Shown here: in pieces, positions 44,367 to 55,737 of the stretch
How positions within the stretch are numbered: position 1 is the first letter of the stretch
Layout: every line of letters starts with the position of its first letter
Origin: Lasiosphaeria ovina
Lineage: Eukaryota > Ascomycota > Sordariomycetes > Sordariales > Lasiosphaeriaceae
Assembly: GCA_033439765.1 (NCBI GenBank)
Contig: JAULSN010000001.1
Location: forward strand, 1,240,001-1,304,000
DNA: 64,000 nucleotides
Direction: 5' to 3'
Made by a program: the position numbers and the translations under genes
The notes under the pieces: model-generated
What the model was told of the DNA's origin: nothing
The model's input: the letters and a program-made list of their open reading frames with translations, nothing else
The model's database searches: none

Positions 44367-46076
44367 AATTTTGTGAAATTGTTTCGGGTAGGCGTTCGCG
44401 GGTAGGAGCAGCGGGAGCGCCAGCTAGGGAATAGGAAAAAAATGACGCGCTCCCCAGGTTTAGAGAGGGGGGCAAAGATACGAAGTATATACCGAGTTCC
44501 CCGGGCCGGCCCTCGGTTGTGCGGGGAAGTAGAAGACCTAAGGTGTGGCACGCGCAATCGATATGCCGAGCGACAGCGGTCAAGACGACGGATGCGAACT
44601 CAACCCCGGAAAGTCTCAAGAAAACGCCATAGCAAAGGTTTTACAAATGTGTGTAAGCGGTATAAAAAAGAGTGAACCCGATTGTTTGGCGCCAGGGGAA
44701 TATATGGTTCAAGAATGAGAAGCAAAAGATTTAAAATCGGGGAATGCGGTACTCGGCGTCTCAAACGGGAAGGGCCCGCAGAAAACGTGCACTGTTCATG
44801 GTCGTTTTGGGCCCGAGTCTATCTACAATATGCAGTGGAAGGATAGTAATTTGGGTCGCGGGAAAGGTGTGGCGCCCCAAGCAGGATTCTCACAGTGGGG
44901 ACAGTAACCTATCCGTAATTCAACAGGATACGGATTACGGCTGGCTTTGGCGCCTTCGGTAAGGTACGAAGTACTTCGGTCATCACTCACCAAAATTCCA
45001 CACGGAATTTGTTGAGGCTCGGGAATCGTAATCAGAACCCCGATCCTCTCTCAATTGTGGAAAGCCCGCGAATGGGATTGTCCACGGAATATCCGTACTG
45101 GCAAAGGAATCATGAAACAGCGCTTTGAAAACTTTATAACTTGAATCTATGATTTTATTAGCGGGAGGCTTCTGAAAGACCATTACGTGTTTTGCGGGAC
45201 GGCCTAGGTAGCAACGAAACCCGAGCCTTCCACGAGAGCCAAGCCATTTCTCCATTAGAGTTTCAGCAAGTGCCAGATTGCTTGTCTGCCATGAACTCTA
45301 AGATACCTAAACCTATAATGAGATTGATACTCCAGTTATGAAGACAACATAGGTCAGACGAAAATATATGAGATCATGATGTGGAAAGTCTGAAGACGTG
45401 CCAGTGTCAAGCCGCCACAACACAGAGTGTTCTCCATTTCCGTCCATCGCTTCTTCATTTTCAGGGCGTTGGCGTGGCATGCTGTGAAAGGCGAAAGGTT
45501 CCGAGAGAGTCCACAAAAATGCCTGTGATCGGCTGGAACCAGACTGAGTCTGAGAGCTCCAGGCCCAATAGTACTTACTAAGTCTGGCACGTGACTTGAG
45601 ATCTCTGCTGAATCGCGTTGGGTCTCCAGCGACGGGTAACACCGTGGCGCGGGGCGTCGGCCCCCCCTATGCCCGCGCCCTCAGGGCGCAAAACGCCGGA
45701 TTTTGATGTCACCTTTTCTGTTTTAGCGGTCTTGATCAACCCAACCTGCCCGCTCTTCCCGGTTCTTTTATGGGATACGTCGACCGTCTCTTCTTCCACA
45801 GCTGTACAATCTTCCGATCTGTATTCCTTCACGGCGAACTCTGAACTCTCGACGACCAAATACGCTCCTTTCCATCGAGCCGAACCCGAGATTCGGTCCC
45901 ATTCCAAGTGGCGAAAATCCCGTCCCCTGTCCATCGTTGCGACCACCGCTCTTTGCATCACCAAATCCCGCTCTCTACTCCGTGCCAACCTCTTTGAGCT
46001 CAAACGTCTTGCCAGGACAGAAAACGGCAGCGCTGGATACGTAGCCTTTTGTGGAGTCACAGAACTAGTGTTTATC
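44367..46076. other. Divergent intergenic region (adenylate kinase / LETM1)
   Basis: About 1.7 kb between two divergent start codons. The part at 44900-45350 is A/T-richer than the surroundings. Small open frames (44983-45255 on minus, 45618-46076 on plus) lack recognisable features, and the latter runs into the LETM1 leader in another frame. No transposon remnant is identified. Confidence 0.5.
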
Positions 46077-47757
46077 ATGAGCGCTTCAGCGAGTATTGCG
46101 CGGAGGGCGCTGGTCGTCAACCCGTTTCTGGGAAGTGGTAAGCTCACATCCCTGCTCACCGTTTCGAGGCTTGATTCCTGACAGTAGTTGCGCAGGACGT
46201 GCTCTGCCGAGATCTGCTTTACTTATTGCCTCGATCAATCTGGCGCGCAATTCGCAAGGCCCCATGTTCAACAGTTCAACTACTGCGCTACTTATCCCTC
46301 TCCGAAGCCTTACCACTGGGACGAGCACCCATACCGGAGGGCCGCCTTCGGGCCCGCCCCCAGGCTTCAACCCGGATGCGGCTAAGAAGCCGCTTCCTAA
46401 GGAGAGTGTCGGTACCGTAAAGTTGGCCGCCAAGCCAAAGACCGGTGATGTTGAGGTGAATGGACAAGCCAAGAAGGACGTCGACACATCAGCCGCCGAG
46501 GGAGCGTCCCTCACAAAACTTGCGGCACAGAAAGGAAGCGCTCCGGAGAAGAGTGAGGCGGCGAAGAAGGAGGATAAGAAACTGACCCTGGGGCAGAAGA
46601 TCAAGAAGGAGGTGCAGCATTACTGGGACGGAACAAAGTTGCTGGCGGCCGAAGTCAGCATCAGCTCGCGTCTCGCTCTGAAGATGGCTGCTGGTTACGA
46701 GTTGACAAGAAGGGAGCACCGCCAGCTTCACCGGACAGTCCAGGACCTCGGACGTCTGGTCCCCTTCTCGGTGTTCGTCATCGTGCCGTTCGCCGAGCTG
46801 CTGCTCCCCGTAGCACTCAGGCTCTTCCCCAACATGCTGCCCAGCACCTACGAGGGGCAAAAGTCCAAGGACCAGAAGGCATCTACCCTCCGAGCTACGC
46901 GCAAGGAGGTTAGCGACTTTCTTCGCCAAACTCTGAAGGAGACGGGCCTTCCGTTGACGCAGGCGACGGCGCAAAAGGAGGAGTTCACCAACTTCTTCCG
47001 CAAAGTCCGCTCCACGGGGGAGAAGCCCACGGCCGAGGATGTGATTAAGGTCTGCAAGGTGTTCAAGGACGATCTGACACTAGACAACTTGTCTCGGCCT
47101 CAGCTTGTCTCCATGTGCCGGTACCTTAACCTGAACACGTTTGGTACAGACATGATGCTCCGCTACCAGATTCGCCACCGCATGCGGCAGATCAAGGCCG
47201 ACGACCGCGCTATCAGCTACGAGGGTGTCGACACGCTCTCCGTGCTGGAGCTTCAGATTGCCTGCGCTAGCCGCGGAATCAAGACACACGGCGTGTCTCC
47301 GGCAAGGTTAAGGGAGGACCTGCAGACATGGCTAGACCTACGGCTCCGCGAGGGCGTCCCGTCGACGCTGCTGGTGCTCAGTAGCGCGTACGGCTACGGG
47401 CAGGCCCAGAAGGATGGCGAACCATCTAGCCAGATCGAAGCCTTGACGGGTGTGCTGTCGGCAATCCCCGAGGAGCTCTTCCACGAAATCGAGCTCGAGG
47501 TCCACAGCGCTGAGGGCGCTGCCACCAACAAGCAGCGTCTCGAGGTGCTCAAGGAGCAGCAGGAGCTGATTGACGACGAGCTCGAGCAGAACCAGGAGAA
47601 CAACGACACGGGCTTTGCGACGCCAAGAGACACAGAGGACATTGACGAGAAGGAAGAGAGGATGCAAGCGGCGTCAGACAGCGTGGAGAAAGCTCAGGTC
47701 AAAGAGGCGGTGGAAGCCGAGCAGGACCAGGCCGAAGCGCAGAAGGCTGACAAGTGA
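46077..47757 (+). CDS. MDM38: LETM1/Mdm38-family mitochondrial inner-membrane protein
   Basis: Exons 46077-46137 and 46196-47757 give 540 residues. The acceptor GCGCAG at 46195 (not the CAG five codons earlier) keeps the LETM1 frame from the ATG. The N-terminus is a basic, Ser-rich mitochondrial presequence, then a Pro/Gly linker. The LETM1 core follows: ELTRREHRQLHRTVQDLGRL, a single membrane helix near residue 207 (PFSVFVIVPFAELLLPVAL) and RLFPNMLPSTYE. The ribosome-binding-like domain after it has LVSMCRYLNLNTFGTDMMLR and the segment around DRAISYEGVDTLSVLELQIA, and a C-terminal coiled-coil, acidic tail ends the protein. In yeast, Mdm38 acts in K+/H+ exchange across the inner membrane and in export of mitochondrially made proteins. 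Confidence 0.93.
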
Positions 47758-48301
47758 AGCTCATTGACGACTTCCAAGCCTGTGAGCATCCTTTTGAAGC
47801 GGAAATCAAGCTTCACAGCGGGTGTTTTCTCTATCTCTCTTTTGTGGTTTTTGTTCGAGTAAAACACACAAATACTAGAGCGGCCAACCACATGTAGGTA
47901 TAGAAAAAGGGAGCAAGGAAAGTGGTAAGAGAAAGATACAAAGGGAAATTATTCAACTAGGAAAAGGGTGTTCTTTTTTTTTTGTCTTGTACTTTTTTCG
48001 GCTCCTGGATTTCTGGCTTTTTTGGCTTTGGCTCTGAGAGGGCTTCGCGGCATCATAGACCAGCAAACCATCTCGACACGGACATTGTGTGAATACCAAA
48101 AAAAACTCCTATTCATTATCACCACCCCTAGCAGCCCAGCGAGGGTACTGTACTAACTAGACGCATCCAGTTCTCTATTGCAGAAGAAGTATGAATGCCT
48201 AGCGTACCCTCGTTGCCGTGGGAAAACAAATCCTATTATTCCCTAGGCCTCAACAAGCTCTCTGAGCCCTATGATGTAACTGCTAGTCGCCTTGTGAGGA
48301 C

Positions 48302-48386
<85 letters not shown>

Positions 48387-48392
48387 GAGAGC
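47758..48392. other. Convergent 3' region with long GA tract
   Basis: The 3' ends of LETM1 (+) and the F-box-like gene (-) meet here. It contains T-rich runs (47970-48000) and the longest microsatellite of the window at 48311-48391. No coding region is supported. Confidence 0.55.
48311..48391 (+). repeat. (GA)40 microsatellite abutting the F-box-like gene
   Basis: About 80 bp of GA with a single GAGGGA interruption. On the minus strand it begins a few bases after the TAG stop of the F-box-like gene, so length changes cannot alter the predicted protein unless the stop is spliced out. Confidence 0.95.
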
Positions 48393-49451
48393 CTACCAAA
48401 CTATCTCAGGCGCAACCAGGGAGTCGCCGTCAAACAGGTCGCTCTCGCTCTCGTCCTCGTCCTCGTCGACCACCTCGTCGACCAGTTCGCCATCTCCGTC
48501 CCACTCCACATTGTTTTCTAACCGAATCCGTTTACCCATGATTGCGTCAAACGCATATACCTCAAGGGAGGGCAGCTCGTGTGAGATGATCCTCACAGTC
48601 CGAGGGTTCCGTAAGCAGTCGGCGAGTGCTGCTGCCTGGGTTTCTAGGGCCAGCTTTAGCTGTGGAAAGTTTCTAGAAGCAACAGTCTGGTAGCGGTTTG
48701 GATAGCGGTATGATGTGATTGTTTCAGACAGCTGGGAGATGCTCAGGTTAATGATGATTTCCTCGAGGGGGGCCGTGTTGTCGCTTGGCGGACGCTCAAG
48801 CAGGACCTCGCATATCTCCTCCATCCGGCAACGGAGACGTCGCAGACACGATAGTAGGGAGTTTATTGACCGGCAGAGATGCGCATTGCTGTTGTTGGGT
48901 GATGATTTTTTTTCAGATGACAGCCCGCAGTGTCGAGTTCCAGCGAGGTTAGATGTTTGAGAGAGAGGAGGTCAGCTAGGCGGCCTAGGCGCAAGGCACT
49001 GCTCTGGCCTCTCGCTCGGATACTTAGAGATCGTGTCCTTGGACTTCGCGGTAGCACAGCAGCTGCTAGCTTCGCTAGGGACGAGTCCAGTTGCGCAGCA
49101 GGGGATGACGACGCATTGATGTTCCCCACGTAGTCACCAGATGTTTCCCTCAGATGGTCCGCCGTCGGCAGCGGCAGACTAGACTCATCATCGCCGACGA
49201 CGCCCAGAGAGAGATAGCTCGAGTGTGACTATGTATGGAGGACTCCGCTTAAGCACTGCCTCATTCTCGGTGAATCGCCTGAGGGACCTCGCTGTGAAGT
49301 GCAGGTCTCGGATCAGGACCCTCCAGGCCAGGTCGTACCAGGTCCGGGAAATGGTCAACTGGCGGACGTCATGGGCGAAGAATTCCGAGCCTAGGTACCG
49401 GTAGCCAAGAACATGGAGGAGAATCTCGGGAGGTAGCTGGGAAATTGACAT
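48393..49451 (-). pseudogene. F-box-like protein gene with two frame breaks
   Basis: The start is MSISQLPPEILLHVLGYRYL, an F-box-like N-terminus, followed by ISRTWYDLAWRVLIRDLHF, a common opening of fungal F-box proteins. This frame stops at about 49188. The continuation lies in a second frame (residues such as LADLLSLKHLTSLELDTAG) and then a third (SINSLLSCLRRLRCRMEEIC to the stop at 48393), whose text is protein-like throughout. The first shift maps to a CT repeat at 49205-49213, where one more CT unit would restore the frame. The second maps to an A8 run (48906-48913, T on plus), where one more A would. No splice signals explain either. Either a decayed or strain-variable gene, or sequencing indels in simple repeats. 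The intact protein would be an SCF-type substrate adaptor of unknown target. Confidence 0.7.
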
Positions 49452-50524
49452 GGTGCTACCTCACCTCGAAGATGTCGAGAGCACGAATTACCTGAATGTG
49501 TTTGATAGCAAAGGCTCGAGGCGAGCACATTGTTGGAGGGGAACGATATGCCTTTCGTTGTGGCCCCGCGCTTCCATTGTCACACCTAAGATACGTGTAC
49601 ATTCCATAGTATAGACTACCACAACAGCACTTTATTCCAAAATCACGAGAGAATAGGTAGTTATATATCTTTTGAATGCCTACAAACTACACACCGGCGC
49701 ATCCTTGCATTTATTTTCCCATCCGACTTCCCAGCCGTCCGGCTTACAGGCGCTTACAGGGAGCAAACCAGATCACGGTTCCTTGATGTTAGGTAGGTAC
49801 GTAATACCACCTTAGGTATGTACATGTACTGTAATCACAGGGACCATGCTACGTAATATGTAAATTTGGCGCCAGGTAGCCGAGTTCGTCGTGAGCAGGC
49901 GGCTGTGTTGGTTGGGAAGGTCAGCGGCGCTGTTAGCGCTCCGCGTATCCGAGCAGCTTCTTGGCTCTCGCACCTTGAGCGTAAGGCGGAGTTTGCCTGT
50001 TGTAGGCAAGCAATATCATTTCATGCCAAATCCGAGACAATAGAGATGATAGATACTAAGTTAATTAAGGTAGGTAGGGGTAAATTCCAAGACAGGTTTG
50101 TGATTCCCGTGTAGTGCTTTGTGCATGCGAAATAGACTATTAGGTGGCTGCAAAAGCATACCTCCTAAGAAGGTAGGGACTTTGGACGCTAACGGGACGC
50201 GGGCAAGTGCTCCCCCGCCATCAATACGTCAATCATCCAGTGAGGACCGTCTGACCTTAGTCGCCAACACCGACCTCGAGGATACTCTGCAACGTTTTAA
50301 TTCTACTGCATACCCACAACGCGACTAAAGCACTGCCTCTACCTCTTGAACAACGATTCAACTTTGCCCACAATACATTTCTGTCAAAACCACGGGGCGC
50401 CAGGCAAGCAAGCAAGCGACAGCAGCCATTACAACAGCCGTAGCGATCCCTACCACAGTAGAAGCGGGCCTCGGCGCGCAGTGGCGGGCACGTCGTCATC
50501 CCCGTCATCGAGTCGAGACACAGG
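49452..50524. promoter_or_regulatory. Divergent promoter region (F-box-like / Snx4)
   Basis: About 1.07 kb between divergent starts. A dense patch of AGGTAGGTAC and GTATGTACATGTAC motifs lies at 49790-49835 and AGGTAGGTAGGGG near 50070-50080. No coding region is supported. Confidence 0.5.
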
Positions 50525-52153
50525 ATGGCGGTCATGGAACAGGACAACTTCTCCAACATATCCTGGCACAGCGAACAGAACCCAGGGGCCGCCCATGGCA
50601 CAGGTCCGAGTACGTCATCCCCGTCCCACGATCACGACCACGATCACGACCACGACGGCCACGAGTATGGCGGCGGCGCCAGGGCAGATGGCGCGAGGGC
50701 CGGTGTCAGCGATGCCGGCCTCGAGCCCCCCGGCCACAGCGGCGAGATCCTCGAGTGCGTCGTCTCAGAGCCTCACAAGGAAAACGATGGCACCAAGGAC
50801 GCATACGTCTCATACCTAATTACCACCAACGTAAGGGAACCTTACCGCGTGCCTAAGCGCCCCAAACCACCTCTTCCCTTCCTGACTGCGATTGATGGCT
50901 AACCGGTGTCCTACATTCTGCTGCAGACCACATTTCCTACCTTCCAAAAACCAACGACGTCGGTGCGCCGGCGCTTCACCGACTTCGTCTTCTTGTACAA
51001 GGTGCTCTGCCGGGACTACCAGGCCTGCTCGGTGCCGCCGCTGCCAGACAAGCAGCGCATGGAGTACGTGAGGGGCGACCGGTTCGGCCCAGACTTCATG
51101 GCGCGGCGGGCCTACTCGCTGCGCCGCTTTCTGTCGCGGCTAGCACTGCACCCGGTGCTGCGCCGGGCCAGCATCTTCCACACCTTCCTCGAGAGCCCCG
51201 ACTGGAACGCCACGATGCGCAGCCGGTCAGTAAGGGGGTCGATGGCGCCTCTAGGCTCCCCGGACCTGACGCCGTCGCTTCCAGGAGCCGGAGGGTCGGC
51301 GCCGGGTGGTGGCGGCGGCGGCGGCGTTTTTGACACGTTCGCCGACAGCTTCATGAACGCCTTCACCAAGGTAAACAAGCCCGACCGGCGGTTCATTGAG
51401 GTCAAGGAGAAGAGCGACAAGCTGGATGAGGATTTGGGCCACGTGGAGAAGGTGGTGGTGAGGGTGACGCGGCGCGAGGCGGACCTCGAGACCGATCTCA
51501 AGGACCTAGCGGAGCAGTTCCAGAGGCTCATCACGCTAGAGCCGGGCGTCGAGTCGGCCGTCCACGCCTTTGCCGCCTCGGTCGAGGACACGGCCGCGGG
51601 CCTCAAGAAGCTCAAGGACCACACGGACCAGGACTATCTCGGCTCACTGCGCGACATGGTGGCCTACAGCGGCGCGCTCAAGAACCTGCTCAAGGCGCGC
51701 GAGCAGAAGCAGCTCGACTATGAGCAGCTGACCGAGTACCTGAACAAGAGCACGGTGGACCGCGACGCGCTGTCGTCGGGCGGCGGCGGGTACGGCGGGT
51801 ATGGCGGAGGCGCCGTCTCGGCCCTGGGCGGTGCCGGTGGCTTCATCCGGTCCAAGATCGAGGACGTGCGTGGCGTTGACCACGAGCAGGCGCGCCGCGA
51901 TCGCCAACGCAAGCTTGAGCTGCGTATCGACGAGCTCACGCGTGAGGTCGAGGTCGCCCGCGCCGAGGCCGATAACTTCGCCGACCAGGTCGTGCGCGAG
52001 GTCGAAAGTTTCGAGTGGATCAAGCGCGTCGAGTTCAAGCGCCAGTTTGGCGGGTTGGTCGACGCCCACATCGACTTTTACGGCGGCGTCATTGACATTT
52101 GGGAGCAATACGTCCTCGAGATGGAGAAGGAGGGCACAGTCCTGCCCCCTTAG
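50525..52153 (+). CDS. SNX4: Sorting nexin Snx4/Atg24 (PX-BAR protein)
   Basis: Exons 50525-50830 and 50927-52153 give 510 residues. The intron (GTAAGG...CTGCAG) joins YVSYLITTN to TTFPTFQKPTTSVRRRFTDF, restoring the PX domain core (about residues 75-185), with RRFTDFVFLY and the VPPLPDKQ loop that bind phosphatidylinositol 3-phosphate. The C-terminal half is a BAR-like coiled coil (DRRFIEVKEKSDKLDEDLGH and KQLDYEQLTEYLNKST to the end). A Gly-rich linker (SSGGGGYGGYGGG) interrupts the BAR region, and His-Asp repeats occur near the N-terminus. In yeast, Snx4 sorts cargo from endosomes to the Golgi and supports selective autophagy. The start is the first ATG of the open frame; a further upstream exon cannot be excluded. 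Confidence 0.9.
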
Positions 52154-53062
52154 AAAGGTCGGCGGGCGACGGTTTTTGATCCGGCTCCGGTTCGGCCCGA
52201 AGTGGGCTGTGATTTGACCCAATCTCAGATACTAAGGTTCTAGAGATGTAGGGTGTCTCTCTCTTTCTCTCTGGGAGACCTTTGCAAGTAATAGACGAAC
52301 GAGACGGGATTTGGGCCGGACATGGGGCGATGATGCTGTGGTACTGCTTCTACTGCCTTTTGTCGGCGGCAATTGGGCCGTTGCCGGATGCTGAATAAAT
52401 GGGAGGGGGTGGATTAATTCATGAAGGTGGTCGCAAAATGCATCCTCCTTGTTTGTTATACAGCCCAGGGGAATTACAACTAGAAAGGTACGGAATTCAA
52501 TTTGGAAGAGAGACGAGACAGAATACCGTGGGCTTCATAATCACTAGTATCAATTTGATATCTATTTTATTTTCCGCTTTTCTTCTCCCTCCCCCTTTTT
52601 CAAGCAGTGAATTCTGAGGTTGTTGATTTTATGCACTTGCCAAGACCACCCACTCCCTTTCCTATTTTCCTCTTCAGGGGCCAACAGAACTGGGAAGGGG
52701 GCTACTTTGCAGATAAATCAATATCTGTGGCCTGACTACCTTACCTACCTACGCTACCTTGATGTATGTGAGAGGGCGAGCAGGGTACATGTAGATGAAT
52801 GTGATATTAAAATAGGAAAACAAAAAAGTAATTCGAACGAGCTTATTCAAAAAAGATTGTCCCCTGCCTCCTTCCCGCCCCCCGCCCGCCCCGAGCGCCG
52901 GGATTATATGATATGATGGTTGTTTTTCTCTCGCTTTTAAATGCAGAACATTCCCATCAAGTAAGTCTACACCCCTGGAGAGCCAATGATAGACCCAAAA
53001 AATACATATAGAGAGACTTGCCAACCCTAAGCAAAAACAGAAACAAAGATTATGTGGCTTTC
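52154..53062. other. Intergenic region between convergent genes
   Basis: The 3' flanks of Snx4 (+) and the kexin gene (-). A/T-rich with CTCTTTCTCTCT runs near 52256-52272. No gene is supported. Confidence 0.5.
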
Positions 53063-55737
53063 TCACCGCCTACTACTACCTCTGGAATGGAATGGCCTCG
53101 CCTCCTCCCCGTCGTCATCCCGGTCTTCCTCGTCGTCATCATCGTCTTCCCCCACAACATGATGCTCTTCCTCGTCATCGCCACCGGCAACTCCCATCCC
53201 TCTATCACCGTGGACCCCCCGCTTCTCGCGAGTACTCACTTCGGCCTGGTCACGGTACTCCGTTGTGCCGCCAAAATCATCATCGTCATCTTCGTCGTCA
53301 TCGCTGCCGCCGGCAAACGCGTCGTACAGCTCGCCGCCACGTGTTCTCCTGCTGCCCTTGGCCCTGGCCAGCCCGCCCTTCTCGCCGTTGCCAGCTAGAC
53401 CCTCGGCCTCCTCCTCGTCCAGGAGCTCAAACTCGTAGTTGTTGCGCTCGTCGTTGCGCAGACGCTTGCGGCGGGCCATCCACAGGTAGATGCCGAGACC
53501 GCAGCAGAAGACGACGATCAGCACTGCGGAGCCGTAGATCCAGGCCTGCGTGCTTGCCGAAACGCCAAAGGTCGGGAGGAACGAGGGAAGCCAGGTGCTG
53601 TTGCTCGGCTGAGTAATTTGCTCGTCCAGTGTAGGAACCTCGGGACTCTCTGTCGGCTTGCTATTGACTGGGCGCTCTGGGTGGTCTGAGGGGGTTGCTG
53701 TTATCTTGGGGTCAGCAGCCACTGGGTCCGGCGCCACCGTCGTCACACTTGCAGGCAGGGTTGTGGTGGCGATGTCCGCATGGTTGTCGTCGTCTTCCTC
53801 GGTAGGCATAGGCAGATTTATGGCCTTGGACGCATCTTTGGCTTCTCCCCACAGCTTCAAGTGCCAGTCGACAAATGTGCCGCTGAACTGGTTGACATTG
53901 GTGTCCTTTACAACAATCGTCCAAGTGCCGGAGCCGGATTCGCCCCTGTTTGTCTTTGTGAGCATACGATACCACAAGGAGGTCGCAAAGTCGCAAGAAA
54001 AACTTACCAGTGCACAACACTCATAAATGTCCAATCATCATAGCCATCTGGTGAGTCGTCAAACTTGCGTGTTGTCGAGAGATGGCTGACTATCTTGTTG
54101 GGGCTGATGAGATCAACGCTGATATCACCCCGACGCCCGTGTTCGATGTTCATGGTGACCGTTATATGCTCCACTCGTTCGAAGTTTGCGTTTTTGAGCA
54201 TGTCTTCTGTAACCTCAAAGCTTACGGTGATCCCCTTGTCTCCTTGAGGAATAGCCTCCTTCACATGAATCCAGGGAGAGAAGTACCAGGCCTGCGGTTT
54301 GACATTTTTCCACGTCTTAGCAGCTTCCACGATGGCATAGCTGTCGATTTTGCCATATCCAAAAGTGTGGCTGTAATTCTTCCCGATTGTGGTGGTCTGC
54401 CATTCATCGGTATCGAGGTTTATTGGCACCGCAGTGACCATGGCGAGGTACTGCATGTCTCTCCATGTGATATCCGGCCGGACCTGTAAGACAAGTGCAA
54501 AGATGCCTGCCGCAAGCGGGGCAGCCGCCGAAGTACCGCCATGGCCACTGTAGCAGGCATTGGTGCCGACATCGGTGGTGTGAATTGCGTCGCCGGCGCC
54601 GCTTGAATATGTTACAACCAGTCCTGCAGAGCACTTCTCGGAATAGTACGGGTGCTGGCCCTTCCTGTCTATGGCGCCAACCGTGATGCTGTAGATACTG
54701 TTGGTGTAGCCATCGAAGTTGCAGTTGTCCTCACTCATGGCGCCGTTTCCGCTGGCAAACACATATATAGAGCCAAGGCCGCCCCGGCCGTTCTGGACTG
54801 CATTGACCATGGCTCTCCGGATGAGGATCCCGGGAGCGTCCATGCTTCGCCCATCGTCCGGTGGGCCCCACGAGCACGAGTAGATCTGATTGTGTTGATA
54901 ATCGTAGTTCATGGCGACTGCCTCGTCGGCATCGGAGATGACCTTGGACAGAATACGGAGGCCTGCGATCTTGGAATCGTATGCGACGCCGACGCCGCAA
55001 ACGTCGTTCTTAACGGCCGAGACCTCGCCGGCACATCGCGTGCCGTGCTTGTCGTCAGACAGGCGAGGTTTGGGCTCTTCTGTATGCTCGTTAAAGTCGT
55101 ACGACCCAGCGGCATAGTAGTTGGCCTTTAGATCATCGCTATACATGTCCAAGCCGTCGTCAACTATAGCGACAGTAGCGTTTTTCCCCGTGATGCCCTG
55201 CAGCCACACATCCGTGACATTGACATCGTGGCCAACCTGGACCGAGTTGAAGAGATGCCATTGCTCCAGGAAGATTGGATCTCTGATGTCGAGGGCTGTG
55301 GCGACTTGCGAGATCTTCTTCTGGGCTGCAGCATCCACTGTTTCGGTCCTCTCATGAACGGTTCGGAGGGACGGGCCGTGCTGGACGGGCACAACGCGCT
55401 TGTCCCAGGGCCTTCGCAGCTGCTGCTTCTGGGAAAAGAGAACACCATCTAGAACACTGCGGTCGCCCAGCGACCGCCGGCGCCGGCGCCGAGAGGTCAA
55501 TTCTCTCTTCACAATGTCATGTTCCGCCTTTCTGGCAGCAAAGATGTGGTGATCTTTGAGCTCGCCGAGGAGCCCCTCGTGTGATAGCCCCAGGCTTCTC
55601 GCGACTTCGGCGGGCGATGTTTGTGAATCGAGATGGAGAACGTAGTAGTCACTCGAGTCCCAGTTCCGGGGGAGAATATTAGTCGCCGCTGTCAGGCTGG
55701 CTAGGCCCAGCAACGTTGCGACCGTCGGGAATCTCAT
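53063..55737 (-). CDS. KEX2: Kex2-type proprotein convertase (kexin)
   Basis: Minus-strand exons 55737-54008 and 53945-53063 give 870 residues. A signal peptide is followed by a propeptide ending in WDKR (Arg114), the expected self-cleavage site. The subtilase domain has the triad Asp193 (VAIVDDGLD), His231 (DDKHGTRCAGE) and Ser403 (GGTSAAAP). The Asp-His and Asp-Ser spacings (38 and 210) equal those of yeast Kex2 as I recall them. SGNG supplies the oxyanion Asn. A P/homoB domain follows (ITVTMNIEHGRRGDISVDLI), interrupted by the 62-nt intron at MSVVHWGESGSGTW. Then come a Thr/Pro-rich stalk, one membrane helix (about 712-733) and a cytosolic tail with long Asp/Glu runs and a possible YEFELL Golgi-retrieval signal. 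It cleaves secretory precursors after Lys-Arg in the late Golgi. Named kexB in Aspergillus. Confidence 0.95.

Noticed and set aside
46187..46195. Acceptor CAG at 46184 for the LETM1 intron
   Set aside because: Using it puts the rest in a frame without LETM1 text; the GCGCAG acceptor 11 nt later keeps the frame.
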